A stretch of 64,000 nucleotides of DNA from Frondihabitans sp. PAMC 28766 (GCF_001577365.1 NZ_CP014513.1:4092001-4156000), one strand, 5' to 3'; shown: positions 52,308-61,773, numbered from the stretch's first letter. The notes: generated by a model not told the origin, from the sequence alone. Program-made: numbers and translations.

Positions 52308-53822
52308 CTAGAGGCCCCGCGCCAGCCGGTAGTAGGCGGCGTTCCACTGCACCTCGCGGCGGAAATCGCGGAGGCGCGTGTCTTCGTCGATGATCAGCAG
52401 CTCGGTGCCGGCCATGAGCGCGAAGTCCTCGAAGGTCTCGAGGCCGACCGCGGTCGACATGACGGTGTGGTGCGCGGCGCCGGCGGTGAGCCAGGCCTCG
52501 GCCGAGACGGCGAACGAGGGGCGGGGCTCCCAGACGGCGCGGCCGACGGGCAGCTTCGGCAGGTCGGCATCGGGCTTCACGACGTCGACCACGTTGGCCG
52601 TGAGGCGGAACCGGTCGCGCATGTCCGACAGCGCCACGACGACGGCGGGGCCGGGGTCGGCGGTGAAGACGAGGCGCACCGGATCGTCCTTGCCGCCGAT
52701 GCCCAGCGCGTGGATCTCGAGGGTCGGCTTCGATGCGGTGAGCGTCGGCGAGACCTCGAGCATGTGCGCACCGAGGATCTTCTCGGCGCCGGGCACGAGG
52801 TTGTAGGTGTAGTCCTCCATGAGCGACGCGCCGCCGGGGAGGCCCGCGCCCATCACGTTGGCGGCACGCACCAGGATCGCCGTCTTCCAGTCGCCCTCGG
52901 CCCCGAAGCCGTAGCCCTCGGCCATGAGGCGCTGCACGGCGAGACCCGGCAGCTGCTTGAGCGCGCCGAGGTCTTCGAAGTTCGTGGTGAAGGCGCCGAA
53001 GTCGCCGGCCTCGAGGAAGGAGCGGAGCCCCAGCTCGATCGCCGCGCCGTCGCGCAGCGACTGATGGCGAGAGCCACCCGGCAGAAGGTCGGCGACGACG
53101 TCGTACGAGTCGAGGTAGACCTGCACGAGCGCGTCGACGTCCTCGGAGGAGGCAGCCTCAACGGCTGAAGCGAGCTCGTTGACACCCCAGGTGTTGACCG
53201 AGACGCCGAACACGTGCTCGGCCTCGGTCTTGTCGCCCTCGGTGACGGCGACGTTCCGCATGTTGTCTCCGAAGCGCGCGAGCTTCAGCGAACGCACCGC
53301 GGCGTAGCCCGCTGCGGCGCGCGTCCAGGTCGCGATCTGCGAGACGACGCGGGGGTCGGAGAAGTGGCCGACGACGGTCTTGCGGGCGACGCCGAGGCGT
53401 GACTGGATGTAGCCGAACTCCCGGTCGCCGTGGGCGGCCTGGTTGAGGTTCATGAAGTCGAAGTCGATCTCGGCCCACGGGATCTCGACATTCGCCTGGG
53501 TGTGGAAGTGCAGCAGCGGCTTCTGCAGCGCGTCCAGGCCCTTGATCCACATCTTGGCGGGGCTGAACGTGTGCATCCAGGCGGTCACGCCGATGACGCG
53601 GTCGTCGGCGTTGGCCTCGAGAGCCAGGCGGCGGATGGCCTCGGAGTCGGTGAGCACCGGCTTCCAGATGATCTTGACCGGGATGTCGTCGTTCTCTTCG
53701 AGAGCGTCGGCGATCACCTTCGACTGCGACGCGACCTGGGCGAGGGTCTCTTCGCCGTAGAGACCCTGTGAGCCGGTGAGGAACCAGACCTCGTACGGTT
53801 CGAGCGAGGTGGAGAGGGTCAT
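52308..53822 (-). CDS. araA: L-arabinose isomerase
   Basis: 504 aa, ATG 53822 overlapping the araD stop (ATGA), with AAAGGAAAG upstream. Typical start [18 protein letters not shown]; metal and catalytic residues lie in [21 protein letters not shown] (Glu), [13 protein letters not shown] (Glu), HMLEVSP (His) and AAHHTVM (His). It converts L-arabinose to L-ribulose with Mn2+ in the cytoplasm. Third gene of araB-araD-araA. Confidence 0.97.
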   Translation of the reverse strand: MTLSTSLEPYEVWFLTGSQGLYGEETLAQVASQSKVIADALEENDDIPVKIIWKPVLTDSEAIRRLALEANADDRVIGVTAWMHTFSPAKMWIKGLDALQKPLLHFHTQANVEIPWAEIDFDFMNLNQAAHGDREFGYIQSRLGVARKTVVGHFSDPRVVSQIATWTRAAAGYAAVRSLKLARFGDNMRNVAVTEGDKTEAEHVFGVSVNTWGVNELASAVEAASSEDVDALVQVYLDSYDVVADLLPGGSRHQSLRDGAAIELGLRSFLEAGDFGAFTTNFEDLGALKQLPGLAVQRLMAEGYGFGAEGDWKTAILVRAANVMGAGLPGGASLMEDYTYNLVPGAEKILGAHMLEVSPTLTASKPTLEIHALGIGGKDDPVRLVFTADPGPAVVVALSDMRDRFRLTANVVDVVKPDADLPKLPVGRAVWEPRPSFAVSAEAWLTAGAAHHTVMSTAVGLETFEDFALMAGTELLIIDEDTRLRDFRREVQWNAAYYRLARGL

Positions 53823-54556
53823 GAGTCTTTCCTTTCCGACACGGCGGCAGCCGAGGGCTGGCCGTAGACGTTCTGATAGCGATCGAAGAGGGCGTCGATG
53901 CTCTCCTCGGGGATGGGAATGGGGGCGCCCAGCTGGCGGGAGATGTGGACGGTTCGGGCGACGTCCTCGGCCATGACAGCGGCCTTCACAGCATCGCGAG
54001 CGTCTTTGCCGATCGTGAAGACACCGTGGTTCTGCATCAGCACGGCCCGCGAGCGATGCCCGCTGAGGGTCGCGACGACGCCGCGGCCGATCGAGTCGTC
54101 GCCGATGATCGCGAACGGCCCGACGGGGATCTCGCCGCCGAACTCGTCGGCCATCGCCGTGATCACGCAGGGCACCGCCTCGCCGCGGGCGGCCCACGCC
54201 GTGGCGTAGGTGGAGTGCGTGTGCACGACGCCCCCGACCTCCGGCATGTTCCGGTACACGTAGGCGTGCGCGGCAGTGTCGGACGACGGCGACTTGTCAC
54301 TGCCCGACGTGCCGGGCACGACGTTGCCGTCGAGGTCGCAGAGGATCTGGTTGTCGGGCGTCAGCTCGTCGTACGACACCCCGCTCGGCTTGATCACGAA
54401 GAGGTCGGCGCCGGGCACGCGGCCCGAGATGTTGCCGCCCGTCCAGATGACGAGGCCGTACTTCGTCAGCTCGGAGTGGAGCGACGCGACCTGCTCGCGG
54501 GTGCGCCGGATCGCGTCGATGATGTCGGGTGACCAGGATCCTGATGGCTGGGTCAT
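53819..54556 (-). CDS. araD: L-ribulose-5-phosphate 4-epimerase
   Basis: 245 aa from ATG 54556, which overlaps the araB stop by 4 bp. Class II aldolase fold: [24 protein letters not shown], the zinc ligands in [12 protein letters not shown] and the later His in [11 protein letters not shown]. Produces D-xylulose 5-phosphate for the pentose phosphate pathway. Order and overlaps show one translation-coupled operon. Confidence 0.95.
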   Translation of the reverse strand: MTQPSGSWSPDIIDAIRRTREQVASLHSELTKYGLVIWTGGNISGRVPGADLFVIKPSGVSYDELTPDNQILCDLDGNVVPGTSGSDKSPSSDTAAHAYVYRNMPEVGGVVHTHSTYATAWAARGEAVPCVITAMADEFGGEIPVGPFAIIGDDSIGRGVVATLSGHRSRAVLMQNHGVFTIGKDARDAVKAAVMAEDVARTVHISRQLGAPIPIPEESIDALFDRYQNVYGQPSAAAVSERKDS

Positions 54557-56163
54557 GATTCCGCGCTTTCTGTCGAGGTGGTCGGGGTGGCGCCCGCAGC
54601 CGCCCTCTGCAGAGGGAGGGCCGCGCGATAGCGCTCGAGGTAGGTGGCGAAGCCCACGAGATCGGCCTCTCTCGGCTCTTCGACGACGGCCTCGGCCGAG
54701 CCGAAGACCTTGTCGTTCAAGAACTCGGCCAGAGACGACTGCGACGCCGCCCGCAGGTAGGCGGCCAGGACGGCGACGCCCCACGCGCCGCCCTCGCTGG
54801 CGGTGCTCTCGACGGCGACGGGCACGCGCAGGGCTGCGGCGAGCAGCTGCTGGGCGGCGCCCGGGGTGCGGAAGAGACCGCCGTGGGCCAGGAGGCGCTC
54901 GACGTTCACGTGCTCGTCGGCCAGCACCTCCATGCCGATGCTGAGCGTGGCGAAGGCGGCGTAGACCTCGGCGCGCACGAGGTTGCCGAGGGTGAAGCGG
55001 CTGTCGGGCGTGCGCACCAGCAGCGGCCGCCCGTCTTCGACGCCGGTGACGGGCTCGCCGGCGAGGTAGTTGTAGGCGAGGAGACCGCCGGCGTCGGCGT
55101 CGCTCGCCAGCGCCTCGGCGAAGAGGGTGGCGTAGACGTCGTCGGGCTCCACAGGTGTGCCTGCGACTTCGGCGAACCGGCCGAACACCCGGGCCCACGA
55201 AGCCAGCTCGCTCGCGCCGTTGTTGCAGTGCACCATGGCCACCGCGTCGCCGACCGGGGTCGTCACCACGTCGAGTTCCTGGTGCACGCCCGTCAGCGGC
55301 TCGTCGAGCACGACCATCGCGAAGATGCTCGTGCCGACGCTGACGTTGCCGGTCTTCGGCGCGACCGAGTTCGTCGCGACCATGCCGGTGCCGGCGTCGC
55401 CCTCGGGCGGGCAGAACGGCACCCCCGGCTGCAGGGTGCCGCTGGGGTCGAGGAGGGCGGCGCCCTGGGCTGTGAGCGACCCGGCATCCTGCCCGGCCAC
55501 CAGCACCTCGGGCAGCAGGGTTGCGAGGTCGAGCCCCGGAGCCTTCTCGGCCAGGAGGCCCTGCGCGACGTCTCGCATGCGGCGGTCGTAGTCGCGGGTC
55601 GCAGGATCGATGGGGGCGGTGTCGATAGGAAACATGCCCGACGCATCGCCGACGCCGAGCACGTCGCGCCCCGTCAGGGCCCGGTGGACATAGCCCGCGA
55701 GAGTGGTGAGGCCGGCGATCTGCCCGACGTGGGGCTCGTCGTCGAGCACCGCCTGGTAGAGGTGCGCGATCGACCAGCGCAGCGGGATGTTGAAGCTCAG
55801 AGCCTCGCTGAGGGCGGAGGCTGCCGGGCCCGTCGAGGAGTTGCGCCAGGTGCGGAAGGGGACGAGCAACTCGCCCTGGGCGTCGGTGGCGATGTAGCCG
55901 TGCATCATCGCCGAGATGCCGATGGCGCCGAACGTGGTCGGAGCCTCGCCACCCGTCGACGTCACGTCGCGGACGAGGTCGGTGTAGGCGGCCTGAAGGC
56001 CCTCGCGGATGGCCTCGACCGAGTACGTCCAGCGGCCGTCGACGTACTCGTTCTCCCACTCGTGGCCGCCCGAGGCGATGGTGACGAAGTTCTCGTCGAT
56101 GAGGCACGCCTTGATGCGCGTCGAGCCGAACTCGATGCCGAGGCTCGGTGGTGGGGTGGTCAT
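54553..56163 (-). CDS. araB: Ribulokinase (FGGY carbohydrate kinase)
   Basis: 536 aa. N-terminal phosphate motif LGIEFGSTRIKACLID, then GISAMMHGY, FRTWRNSST, and C-terminal FGGY segments VSVGTSIFAMV and LLAHGGLFRTPGAAQQLLA. Phosphorylates L-ribulose using ATP. First gene of the operon, with a LacI operator 46 bp upstream of its start. Confidence 0.93.
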   Translation of the reverse strand: MTTPPPSLGIEFGSTRIKACLIDENFVTIASGGHEWENEYVDGRWTYSVEAIREGLQAAYTDLVRDVTSTGGEAPTTFGAIGISAMMHGYIATDAQGELLVPFRTWRNSSTGPAASALSEALSFNIPLRWSIAHLYQAVLDDEPHVGQIAGLTTLAGYVHRALTGRDVLGVGDASGMFPIDTAPIDPATRDYDRRMRDVAQGLLAEKAPGLDLATLLPEVLVAGQDAGSLTAQGAALLDPSGTLQPGVPFCPPEGDAGTGMVATNSVAPKTGNVSVGTSIFAMVVLDEPLTGVHQELDVVTTPVGDAVAMVHCNNGASELASWARVFGRFAEVAGTPVEPDDVYATLFAEALASDADAGGLLAYNYLAGEPVTGVEDGRPLLVRTPDSRFTLGNLVRAEVYAAFATLSIGMEVLADEHVNVERLLAHGGLFRTPGAAQQLLAAALRVPVAVESTASEGGAWGVAVLAAYLRAASQSSLAEFLNDKVFGSAEAVVEEPREADLVGFATYLERYRAALPLQRAAAGATPTTSTESAES

Positions 56164-56208
56164 GAGGACATCCTTGTCGTCGGTGAAACGGAGCGGTGCC
56201 AGTCTGCC

Positions 56209-56224
56209 ATGTGAGCGCTCACAT
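56209..56224. promoter_or_regulatory. LacI-family operator of the ara operon
   Basis: ATGTGAGCGCTCACAT, a perfect 16-bp palindrome with the central CG pair, upstream of araB. This is the type of site bound by actinobacterial LacI-family arabinose regulators; the LacI gene at 56688-57704 is the obvious candidate. Confidence 0.8.
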
Positions 56225-56291
56225 CGGAAGTCGAATCATCGAGAGTGCACAAATCGCCGGGTTCGGCGAAAGTGAGCCGCGAGTTGCGCAC

Positions 56292-56590
56292 TCACGGGGT
56301 GTTCCGGCGAGCGGGCGGGGCGAGGGCGGGGCGGGGGCGGGGCGGGGGCGACTCGCGGACGACCAGCGAGGTGGCGAGCTGCAGGTGGCTCGAGACGGGC
56401 GCCGTGCCGTCGACCATGCCGACGACAGTGGCCAGGGCGATGCGGCCGATCTCGACGATCGTCGTGTGCACGGTCGTCAGCAGCACCGGCGCGGGCAACT
56501 CGGCATAGGTGTCGCCGTAACCCACGACACTGACGTCGTCGGGCACGCGCCGCCCCGACGAGTTCAGCGACCGAGTCGAGAGTTGCGCGC
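56292..56590 (-). pseudogene. C-terminal fragment of a LacI-family regulator
   Basis: The frame encodes RRVPDDVSVVGYGDTYAELP and continues with TTVHTTIVEIGRIALATVV and LATSLVVRES, which match only the last quarter of LacI proteins. No DNA-binding domain or sensor core is present upstream, and similarity fades at about 56590. A weak 9/10 inverted repeat (56243-56252 with 56284-56293) marks its end. It is a remnant of a second regulator gene next to the intact one. Confidence 0.75.
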
Positions 56591-56687
56591 CGTGGTTCGT
56601 CTTCTGATCTGCACTCGGGGGCGGCTCTCGCCACCGGCGCTCGGGTCTCGTTCGGGGCCTGGGACGTTCAGGTGCTGGTGACGCCGG

Positions 56688-57704
56688 CTAGCCGGACACT
56701 CGGGCGGTCGACGACCGGACGATGAGCTCGGGGACGGGCACGAGCGGGGGCTCGACGGCCTCCGCCGCCCCCACGAGCGACTCGACCGTCGCCATGATCT
56801 GCCGGCCGAGGGCGGTGAAGTCTTGCCGCACGGTGGTCAGCGGAGGGATGAAGTGCCGCGACTCGGGCACGTCGTCGAAGCCGGTGATACTGACCTGGCC
56901 GGGCACCGGGATCCTGCGCTCTGAGAAGGCGTGCAGGAGGCCCAGCGCCATCTGGTCGTTGGCGCAGAAGACGGCGGTGACCTCGCCCCGGGCGGCGCGG
57001 TCGGCGAGGCCCTGGCCCAGCCGGTAGCCGCTCTCGGGGCTCCAGTCGCCGCGGAGGGGCTCGGGAGCGTCGAGGCCGAGCCGGTCGCAGGCCGAACGCC
57101 AGCCCCGCTCGCGCTCGAGGGCGTCGGTCCAGTCGGACGGCCCCGCGACGTGCACGATCGAACGGTGGCCGAGGCTCGCCAGGTGCTCGCTGGCGAGCAC
57201 CGCGCCGGCGAACTGGTCGAGCGAGACCGAGACGACGCCGTCGTACTGCCCCGTGTCGGCGACGACGAGCGGCACACTGACGGGCATCGCCCGGATGGCG
57301 TCGATCGCCGCCGAGTCGGGAGCGATCACGACGATGGCCTCGACGTTCTGGCCGAGCAGCGCGTCGACCGCCTGCCGAATCTGAAGAAGCATCGCGTCGT
57401 CGTCGGCTCGGGCGATCGTCGCGATGGAGACCTGGTAGCCGGCCTCGCGGGCCGCTCCGTCGAACCCCTGCATGATGCTCGAGGGGCCGAACAGTGGGCC
57501 GCCCGTCGAGAGCAGCCCGAGCGCCCGGGTCTTGCGGCTGGCGAGAGCGCGCGCCGCGGCACTCGGCCGATAGTGGAGCTTGGCGATCGCCGCATCCACC
57601 CGCTGCCGGGTGGCGGGCCGCACTCGCGGGTCGCCGTTGACCACGCGCGACACGGTCTGGTGCGAGACCCCCGCCTCGCTGGCCACGTCGAAGATGTTCG
57701 CCAC
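56688..57704 (-). CDS. LacI-family regulator of arabinose genes
   Basis: 338 aa, GTG 57704. Helix-turn-helix NIFDVASEAGVSHQTVSRVV and hinge YRPSAAARALASRKT at the N-terminus, then a periplasmic-binding-like sensor with GLLSTGGPLFG, VSLDQFAGA, VFCANDQMALGLLHA and ITGFDDVPESRHF. It reads toward the ara operon and probably binds ATGTGAGCGCTCACAT. The start could not be checked by a clear ribosome site. Confidence 0.9.
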   Translation of the reverse strand: MANIFDVASEAGVSHQTVSRVVNGDPRVRPATRQRVDAAIAKLHYRPSAAARALASRKTRALGLLSTGGPLFGPSSIMQGFDGAAREAGYQVSIATIARADDDAMLLQIRQAVDALLGQNVEAIVVIAPDSAAIDAIRAMPVSVPLVVADTGQYDGVVSVSLDQFAGAVLASEHLASLGHRSIVHVAGPSDWTDALERERGWRSACDRLGLDAPEPLRGDWSPESGYRLGQGLADRAARGEVTAVFCANDQMALGLLHAFSERRIPVPGQVSITGFDDVPESRHFIPPLTTVRQDFTALGRQIMATVESLVGAAEAVEPPLVPVPELIVRSSTARVSG

Positions 57705-57767
57705 GGGGGCGAGTCTACGGTGGCGACCCGCCCTCCCCCGCACGTGCCGAGCCCGTGCCCGTGCCCG

Positions 57768-57857
57768 TTGGTAAGACCGGGGAATCGACGGCGGCCGCGT
57801 CAGGTCAGCGGCGCTGGCGCTACCGCCAGGCCAGAACTCCGGTTCTACCAACCGGGG
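57768..57857. repeat. 90-bp element with inverted ends, copy 1
   Basis: Begins TTGGTAAGACCGGGGAATC and ends AACTCCGGTTCTACCAACCG then GGG. The ends pair with each other (11 of 13). The stretch 57705-58437 holds no gene; it contains three such elements plus a GGCA-type tract. Confidence 0.75.
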
Positions 57858-57913
57858 CGGCCGCCGGGATCTCGCGCTGGCGGCGGCAGGCCGGGCGCCC
57901 GCGGTCGGGCTTG

Positions 57914-58003
57914 TCGGTAGAACCGGAAAATCCGCCGCTGGGCCGGCGCCGGGCACGGCTGCGGGTGGAGGCGGCGCGCGAACTCCGGTTTTGCCAACCG
58001 GGG
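57914..58003. repeat. 90-bp element with inverted ends, copy 2
   Basis: Begins TCGGTAGAACCGGAAAATC and ends AACTCCGGTTTTGCCAACCG then GGG. Same length as copy 1; the middle differs but shares GGGCACGGC and GCGGG with copy 3. Two arm differences are kept as G-U pairs if read as + strand RNA. Confidence 0.75.
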
Positions 58004-58107
58004 CCCGTTGTCGAGCATCGTTCTCTCGGGCGTGGGGTCGCCGGGGCGCATGCCGGCAGGGGGCGGAGGGGTCGGAGGGGACCGGCACCGTGCCGGCCCA
58101 GCGCGCG

Positions 58108-58197
58108 CTGGTACAACCGGAGAATCGGTGTCCGGGTTCGCGTGGGGCACGGCAGCGGGCGGGGTCGACCTTCGAACTCCTGTTTTGCCAACCGGGG
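58108..58197. repeat. 90-bp element with inverted ends, copy 3
   Basis: Begins CTGGTACAACCGGAGAATC and ends AACTCCTGTTTTGCCAACCG then GGG. Same length and end layout as the other two. Confidence 0.75.
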
Positions 58198-58329
58198 TGG
58201 GTGCCGCGTCGGTGGCGCGGCTGCGGGCGGGCGGCCGCGACGGCTCGGTGCGGCCTTCGGCACCGCGCGCTCGGCATCGCACCGCCGGATTCGGCTGTTG
58301 CCCACTGAATCAGGAGTGTCGCGCGGGGC

Positions 58330-58427
58330 GGGCCGGTTCGGGCGGGCAGGGCGGGCAGGCAGGCGGGCAGGCAGGCAGGCATGCGGGCAGGCGGGCAGGC
58401 GGGCAGGCAGGCAGGCGCAGGATGCCG
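58330..58427. repeat. GGCA/GGGC simple-sequence tract
   Basis: Runs of GGGCAGGC, GCAGGCAG and GCGGGCAGGC repeat for nearly 100 bp, ending 11 bases before the stop of the PfkB gene (convergent side). Such tracts slip easily during replication and sequencing; exact length may be unreliable. Confidence 0.8.
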
Positions 58428-58437
58428 GAGGCGGACC

Positions 58438-59355
58438 TCAGCGGGCGAGCAGCGCCTCGATCTCGGCGGAGGTGGGCGACGTGGCGGGCCCGCGGCGCGA
58501 GACGGCGAGCGCGGCCGCCGCGTTCGCCCGACGGACGGCGTCGGGGAGGGAGTCGCCCCGCGACAGCGCGGCGCAGAGCACGCCGCAGTGGGCGTCGCCG
58601 GCCCCGGTGGAGTCGACCGCGGTGACGGCGAAGCCCGGAACGAGGACGGGGGCGCCGCCGTCGACCAGCCAGCAGCCGGCGGAGCCGTTGCGGACGAGGA
58701 CGGCGGCCCCCGGGCGGACGCGGGCCGCGAGGTCGGCAGCAGAGCCGGCGGCGGGTGCGGCAGGCGGGGCACCGGCGATCAGCCCCGCCTCGCGCGCATT
58801 CGCGGTCACGATGTCGGCACGCGCAAGCAGTACGTCGAGGGCGGACGCCGAAAGCGACGCGACGAGCGGCGACGGATCGAAGACCACCCGCACGCCGGCC
58901 GGCAGGGCGGCGACCCAGCCCGGCAGGACGTCCGGCGAGTGCGCCAGGCTGTAGCCGGAGACGACCACGATGTCGTCGTCGCGCACCTCCACGGCGTCGA
59001 GCGCGGCGCGGGTCAGGCGGCTCTCGGCTCCGACGTGCGTGACGAAAGTGCGTTCGGTCGACGGGTCGATGAGCACCACCGAGTAGCCGGTGTCGACGTC
59101 GACCACCGGGCCGACGGCCCGGATGCCCGCGTCGCCGAGGGCCCGCGCCACGATGGCGGCGAACGGGCCGGCGCCGCGTGCGCCGAGGTGCAGCGTCTCC
59201 AGACCGTCGCGCACCGCCGCCACCATCGTGTTGACGGCGCCGCCGGCAGTGATGGCCGACGACGAAGCCAGCACGTCGCCGCCGGGTTCAGGCAGAGAGT
59301 CGATCGTCAGGGCGACGTCGACGATGGCATTGCCGGTGTGGAGCAGCCGAGTCAT
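58438..59355 (-). CDS. PfkB-family sugar/nucleoside kinase
   Basis: 305 aa. Ribokinase fold: ITAGGAVNTMVAAVRDG near the N-terminus (GG motif), VVFDPSPLVAS, and the ATP/anion-hole motif VDSTGAGDAHCGVL with catalytic Asp near residue 255. The substrate is a sugar or nucleoside. It is 43 bp downstream of the ADP-ribosylglycohydrolase gene on the same strand, so the released ribose-type product is a plausible substrate. Confidence 0.87.
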   Translation of the reverse strand: MTRLLHTGNAIVDVALTIDSLPEPGGDVLASSSAITAGGAVNTMVAAVRDGLETLHLGARGAGPFAAIVARALGDAGIRAVGPVVDVDTGYSVVLIDPSTERTFVTHVGAESRLTRAALDAVEVRDDDIVVVSGYSLAHSPDVLPGWVAALPAGVRVVFDPSPLVASLSASALDVLLARADIVTANAREAGLIAGAPPAAPAAGSAADLAARVRPGAAVLVRNGSAGCWLVDGGAPVLVPGFAVTAVDSTGAGDAHCGVLCAALSRGDSLPDAVRRANAAAALAVSRRGPATSPTSAEIEALLAR

Positions 59356-59398
59356 TCGGTCACCCGGGCTCGAGCGGCGGACACCGTCACAGGGCGGC

Positions 59399-60454
59399 TC
59401 ACGACGGCCGCACCGGCACCGTCTGCCCGCCCGCGGAGGCTCGCGTGACTCGGCCCCGCCGGATGGCGAGCAGCCCGTCGACGAGGGGAGGCAGGTCGAG
59501 GCCGTTGACCCGGGCGACCGTGTCGACGGCGGCGCCCGGCCAAGCGAGAGTGCCGTGGATCGCGCCCAGCACGGCGCCGGCCATCGCGCCGATCGTGTCG
59601 GTGTCGCCGCCGAGGCTGGCCGCGTCGCCGAGGGTGACCCACGGATCCTGCTCGATCGCGACGAGCGCCAGGGCTGCGACCACCGACTCCTGCGAGGCGA
59701 CCGAGGTGCCGACCACCTCGGCGATGGCCTCGAGGCGCTCGTCAGCGGGGAGGCGCACGAGCCACGAGCGCGCCCAGCCGAGGCGTGCGGCGATGTCGCC
59801 GCCGGCCGCCCAGCTGCCGCGGGCCGAGCCCAGCCGAGCCGCCGCGGTGGCGATGTCGAGGGCTTCGCCGACGCCGGCCCCGTCGATCCCGGCGCTGACG
59901 GCGGCGGCGATGGCGGAGGCTCCGGCGATGCCGAGCCCCGTGTTGTGCGTCACCATGCTCGCCTCGACGACGGCGTCGACGAGCGCGTCGAGGTTGTCGC
60001 AGGGCGTCGCTATGCCGACGGGGGCGATGCGCATCGCGGCGCCGTTCGTGGTGCCGCCGCTGCCCGCCTCGGCGACCGGGACACCCTCGAGGATGCGGGT
60101 CACGGCGGCTTTGGTGCTCGGCCCGAGCAGGTCGAGCGATCCCTTCGCCTGCATGCCGCGCTCCCACTCGACCAAGCGGTCGGCGAACTCCCGCGGGTCG
60201 ATGCGGCCCCCGCCGTCGACGAGCATCCGGGCGAGCAGGATCGCCTGCTCGGTGTCGTCGGTGATGCTGCCTGCCGTCATGCCGTGGGCGATGCGCTGGT
60301 GGGGCCCGGCGTCGGCGAAGTCGGTGATCCGGCCGTGGTCGGCGACGATCTGCGCCCTCGACATCGACTGGGTGGGCATCCCCAGGGCGTCGCCGATCGC
60401 GAGCCCGAGCAGGGACGCGGTGGCGCGATCGGTGAGGACGGGGTCGCCGGGCAT
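59399..60454 (-). CDS. ADP-ribosylglycohydrolase (ARH) family protein
   Basis: 351 aa from ATG 60454. DraG/ARH signature: LGLAIGDALGMPTQ, GSITDDTEQAILLAR (metal-binding Thr/Asp/Asp), GGTTNGAAMRIAP and LGGDTDTIGAMAGAVLGA (second metal site). These Mg enzymes cleave N- or O-linked ribosyl bonds in ADP-ribosylated proteins or small ribosyl compounds. Pairing with PfkB suggests nucleoside or ribosyl metabolite salvage rather than protein modification. Confidence 0.9.
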   Translation of the reverse strand: MPGDPVLTDRATASLLGLAIGDALGMPTQSMSRAQIVADHGRITDFADAGPHQRIAHGMTAGSITDDTEQAILLARMLVDGGGRIDPREFADRLVEWERGMQAKGSLDLLGPSTKAAVTRILEGVPVAEAGSGGTTNGAAMRIAPVGIATPCDNLDALVDAVVEASMVTHNTGLGIAGASAIAAAVSAGIDGAGVGEALDIATAAARLGSARGSWAAGGDIAARLGWARSWLVRLPADERLEAIAEVVGTSVASQESVVAALALVAIEQDPWVTLGDAASLGGDTDTIGAMAGAVLGAIHGTLAWPGAAVDTVARVNGLDLPPLVDGLLAIRRGRVTRASAGGQTVPVRPS

Positions 60455-60502
60455 GACTCCATCGTGGCATCGTTGGCTGGTGCCCGACCGTGCCTGCGTC
60501 CG

Positions 60503-61297
60503 ATGACGAGAGATGAGATCGCCGCCCGACTCCGGGCCGCCGGCTCGGTGTTCGCCGAAGACGAGGCCGACGTGCTGCTGGGCGCCGCGACAGGCGATCC
60601 GGAGGGCGACCTCGAGTCCATGATCCGGAGGCGCGTCGCAGGCGAGCCGCTCGAGGTGGTCGTCGGCTGGGCCGAGTTCCGGGGCCTTCGCATCGCGGTC
60701 GAGGCGGGCGTCTTCGTGCCGCGGCGGCGCACGGAGTTCGTCGTCGAGACCGCTCTCGCGCTCGACACGCTCCGCGACCCGGCCTCGCACGCTGTCGCCG
60801 TCGATCTCTGCTGCGGCTCGGGCGCCGTCGGTGCGGCCCTCGTGGCCGCGCGCCCCGGGGTCGAGCTGACTGCCGCCGACATCGACCCCCGCGCCGTGCG
60901 GGTGGCACGCCGCAACGTGCGGCCGTGCGACGTCGTCGTCGAGGGCGACCTGTACGACGCGCTGCCTGCGGGCCTGCGTGGCCGGGTCGACGTGATCCTG
61001 GCCAATGCGCCCTACGTGCCCTCCGACGAGGTGCAGTTCATGCCGCGCGAGGCCCGCGACGCCGAACCGCTTCACGCTCTCGACGGAGGCGCCACCGGCA
61101 CCGAGCTGCACGCGCGGATCGCCCACGGGGCGAGCGAGTGGCTGACGCCCGGCGGGGTCGTCGTGATCGAGACGAGCAAGGCGCAGGCGGCCCAGACGGC
61201 TGGGCATCTGCAGGATGCCGGTTTCGACACCTTCGTTCATCATTCGAGCGGCCTCGACGCGACATGCGTCGTGGGAGTACACAGAGATGACCGCTGA
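60503..61297 (+). CDS. Putative protein N5-glutamine methyltransferase (PrmC-related)
   Basis: 264 aa from ATG 60503. SAM-binding motif AVDLCCGSGAVGAALVA (about 97-113), acidic AADIDPRAV, and catalytic NAPYVPSDE (the canonical NPPY is NAPY here, as in an actinobacterial PrmC-related subgroup). C-terminal VVIETSKAQA. The true release-factor enzyme usually lies with prfA, so this is more likely a paralogue with another substrate. Confidence 0.85.
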   Translation: MTRDEIAARLRAAGSVFAEDEADVLLGAATGDPEGDLESMIRRRVAGEPLEVVVGWAEFRGLRIAVEAGVFVPRRRTEFVVETALALDTLRDPASHAVAVDLCCGSGAVGAALVAARPGVELTAADIDPRAVRVARRNVRPCDVVVEGDLYDALPAGLRGRVDVILANAPYVPSDEVQFMPREARDAEPLHALDGGATGTELHARIAHGASEWLTPGGVVVIETSKAQAAQTAGHLQDAGFDTFVHHSSGLDATCVVGVHRDDR

Positions 61298-61318
61298 CCG
61301 ACAACGAAAGGCCCCGAC

Positions 61319-61627
61319 ATGCCCACCAAGATCACGTTCGTCATCGACAACCCGACCGACCCCGACGCGTTCGAGGCGGGCTATCCCGACCTGCTCGCCA
61401 AGGCGAAGGCCTTACCCGACATCGTGAAGGTCGAGACGAGCAAGGTCTGGCCGAAAGAGGACGGCAGCCACACTCCCGCCTATCGCCTCATCGACCTGTA
61501 TTACAGCGACTACGACTCGGCCAGCGCCGCCGTCGCCACCGAGGCCGCCGGTGCGCTCTTCCCCGCCGTGTTCGAGCTGTCGACCGGTGGCGTGCGCATT
61601 CTGTTCGCCGACATCGAAGAGGGCTGA
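61319..61627 (+). CDS. EthD-like small protein
   Basis: 102 aa, 21 bp after the methyltransferase. Single dimeric alpha/beta-barrel pattern: KITFVIDNPTDPDAFEAGY at the start and IDLYYSDYDSASAAVATEAA in the middle. EthD proteins are small dimers linked to ether or polyketide catabolism, but many have no known role. Confidence 0.75.
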   Translation: MPTKITFVIDNPTDPDAFEAGYPDLLAKAKALPDIVKVETSKVWPKEDGSHTPAYRLIDLYYSDYDSASAAVATEAAGALFPAVFELSTGGVRILFADIEEG

Positions 61628-61773
61628 CGGCGCTCACCCACAGCTGATGCCGAGTTCGCCGTGAGCCCCCATACTGGGGGCCCTCGCGGACGGCCTGGTC
61701 TTCTCGTGCCGTCGACTCGCCTCGAGCGGCTCTGTAAGCTGAGGCTCAATCGAACCCGAAACGATTGGTCTCC

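Noticed and set aside
57768..58197. CRISPR or integron array reading of the three 90-bp elements
   Set aside because: Only three copies, spacing 146 and 194 bp, inverted ends within each element, and no cas or integrase gene.
58330..58427. CRISPR-like appearance of the GGCA tract
   Set aside because: Repeat units are 4-8 bp with no unique spacers and no cas genes nearby.
57705..58772. Upstream extension of the LacI frame and several plus-strand frames in the repeat region
   Set aside because: They run through the 90-bp elements and the GGCA tract; composition is Pro/Ala/Arg-rich with no domain.
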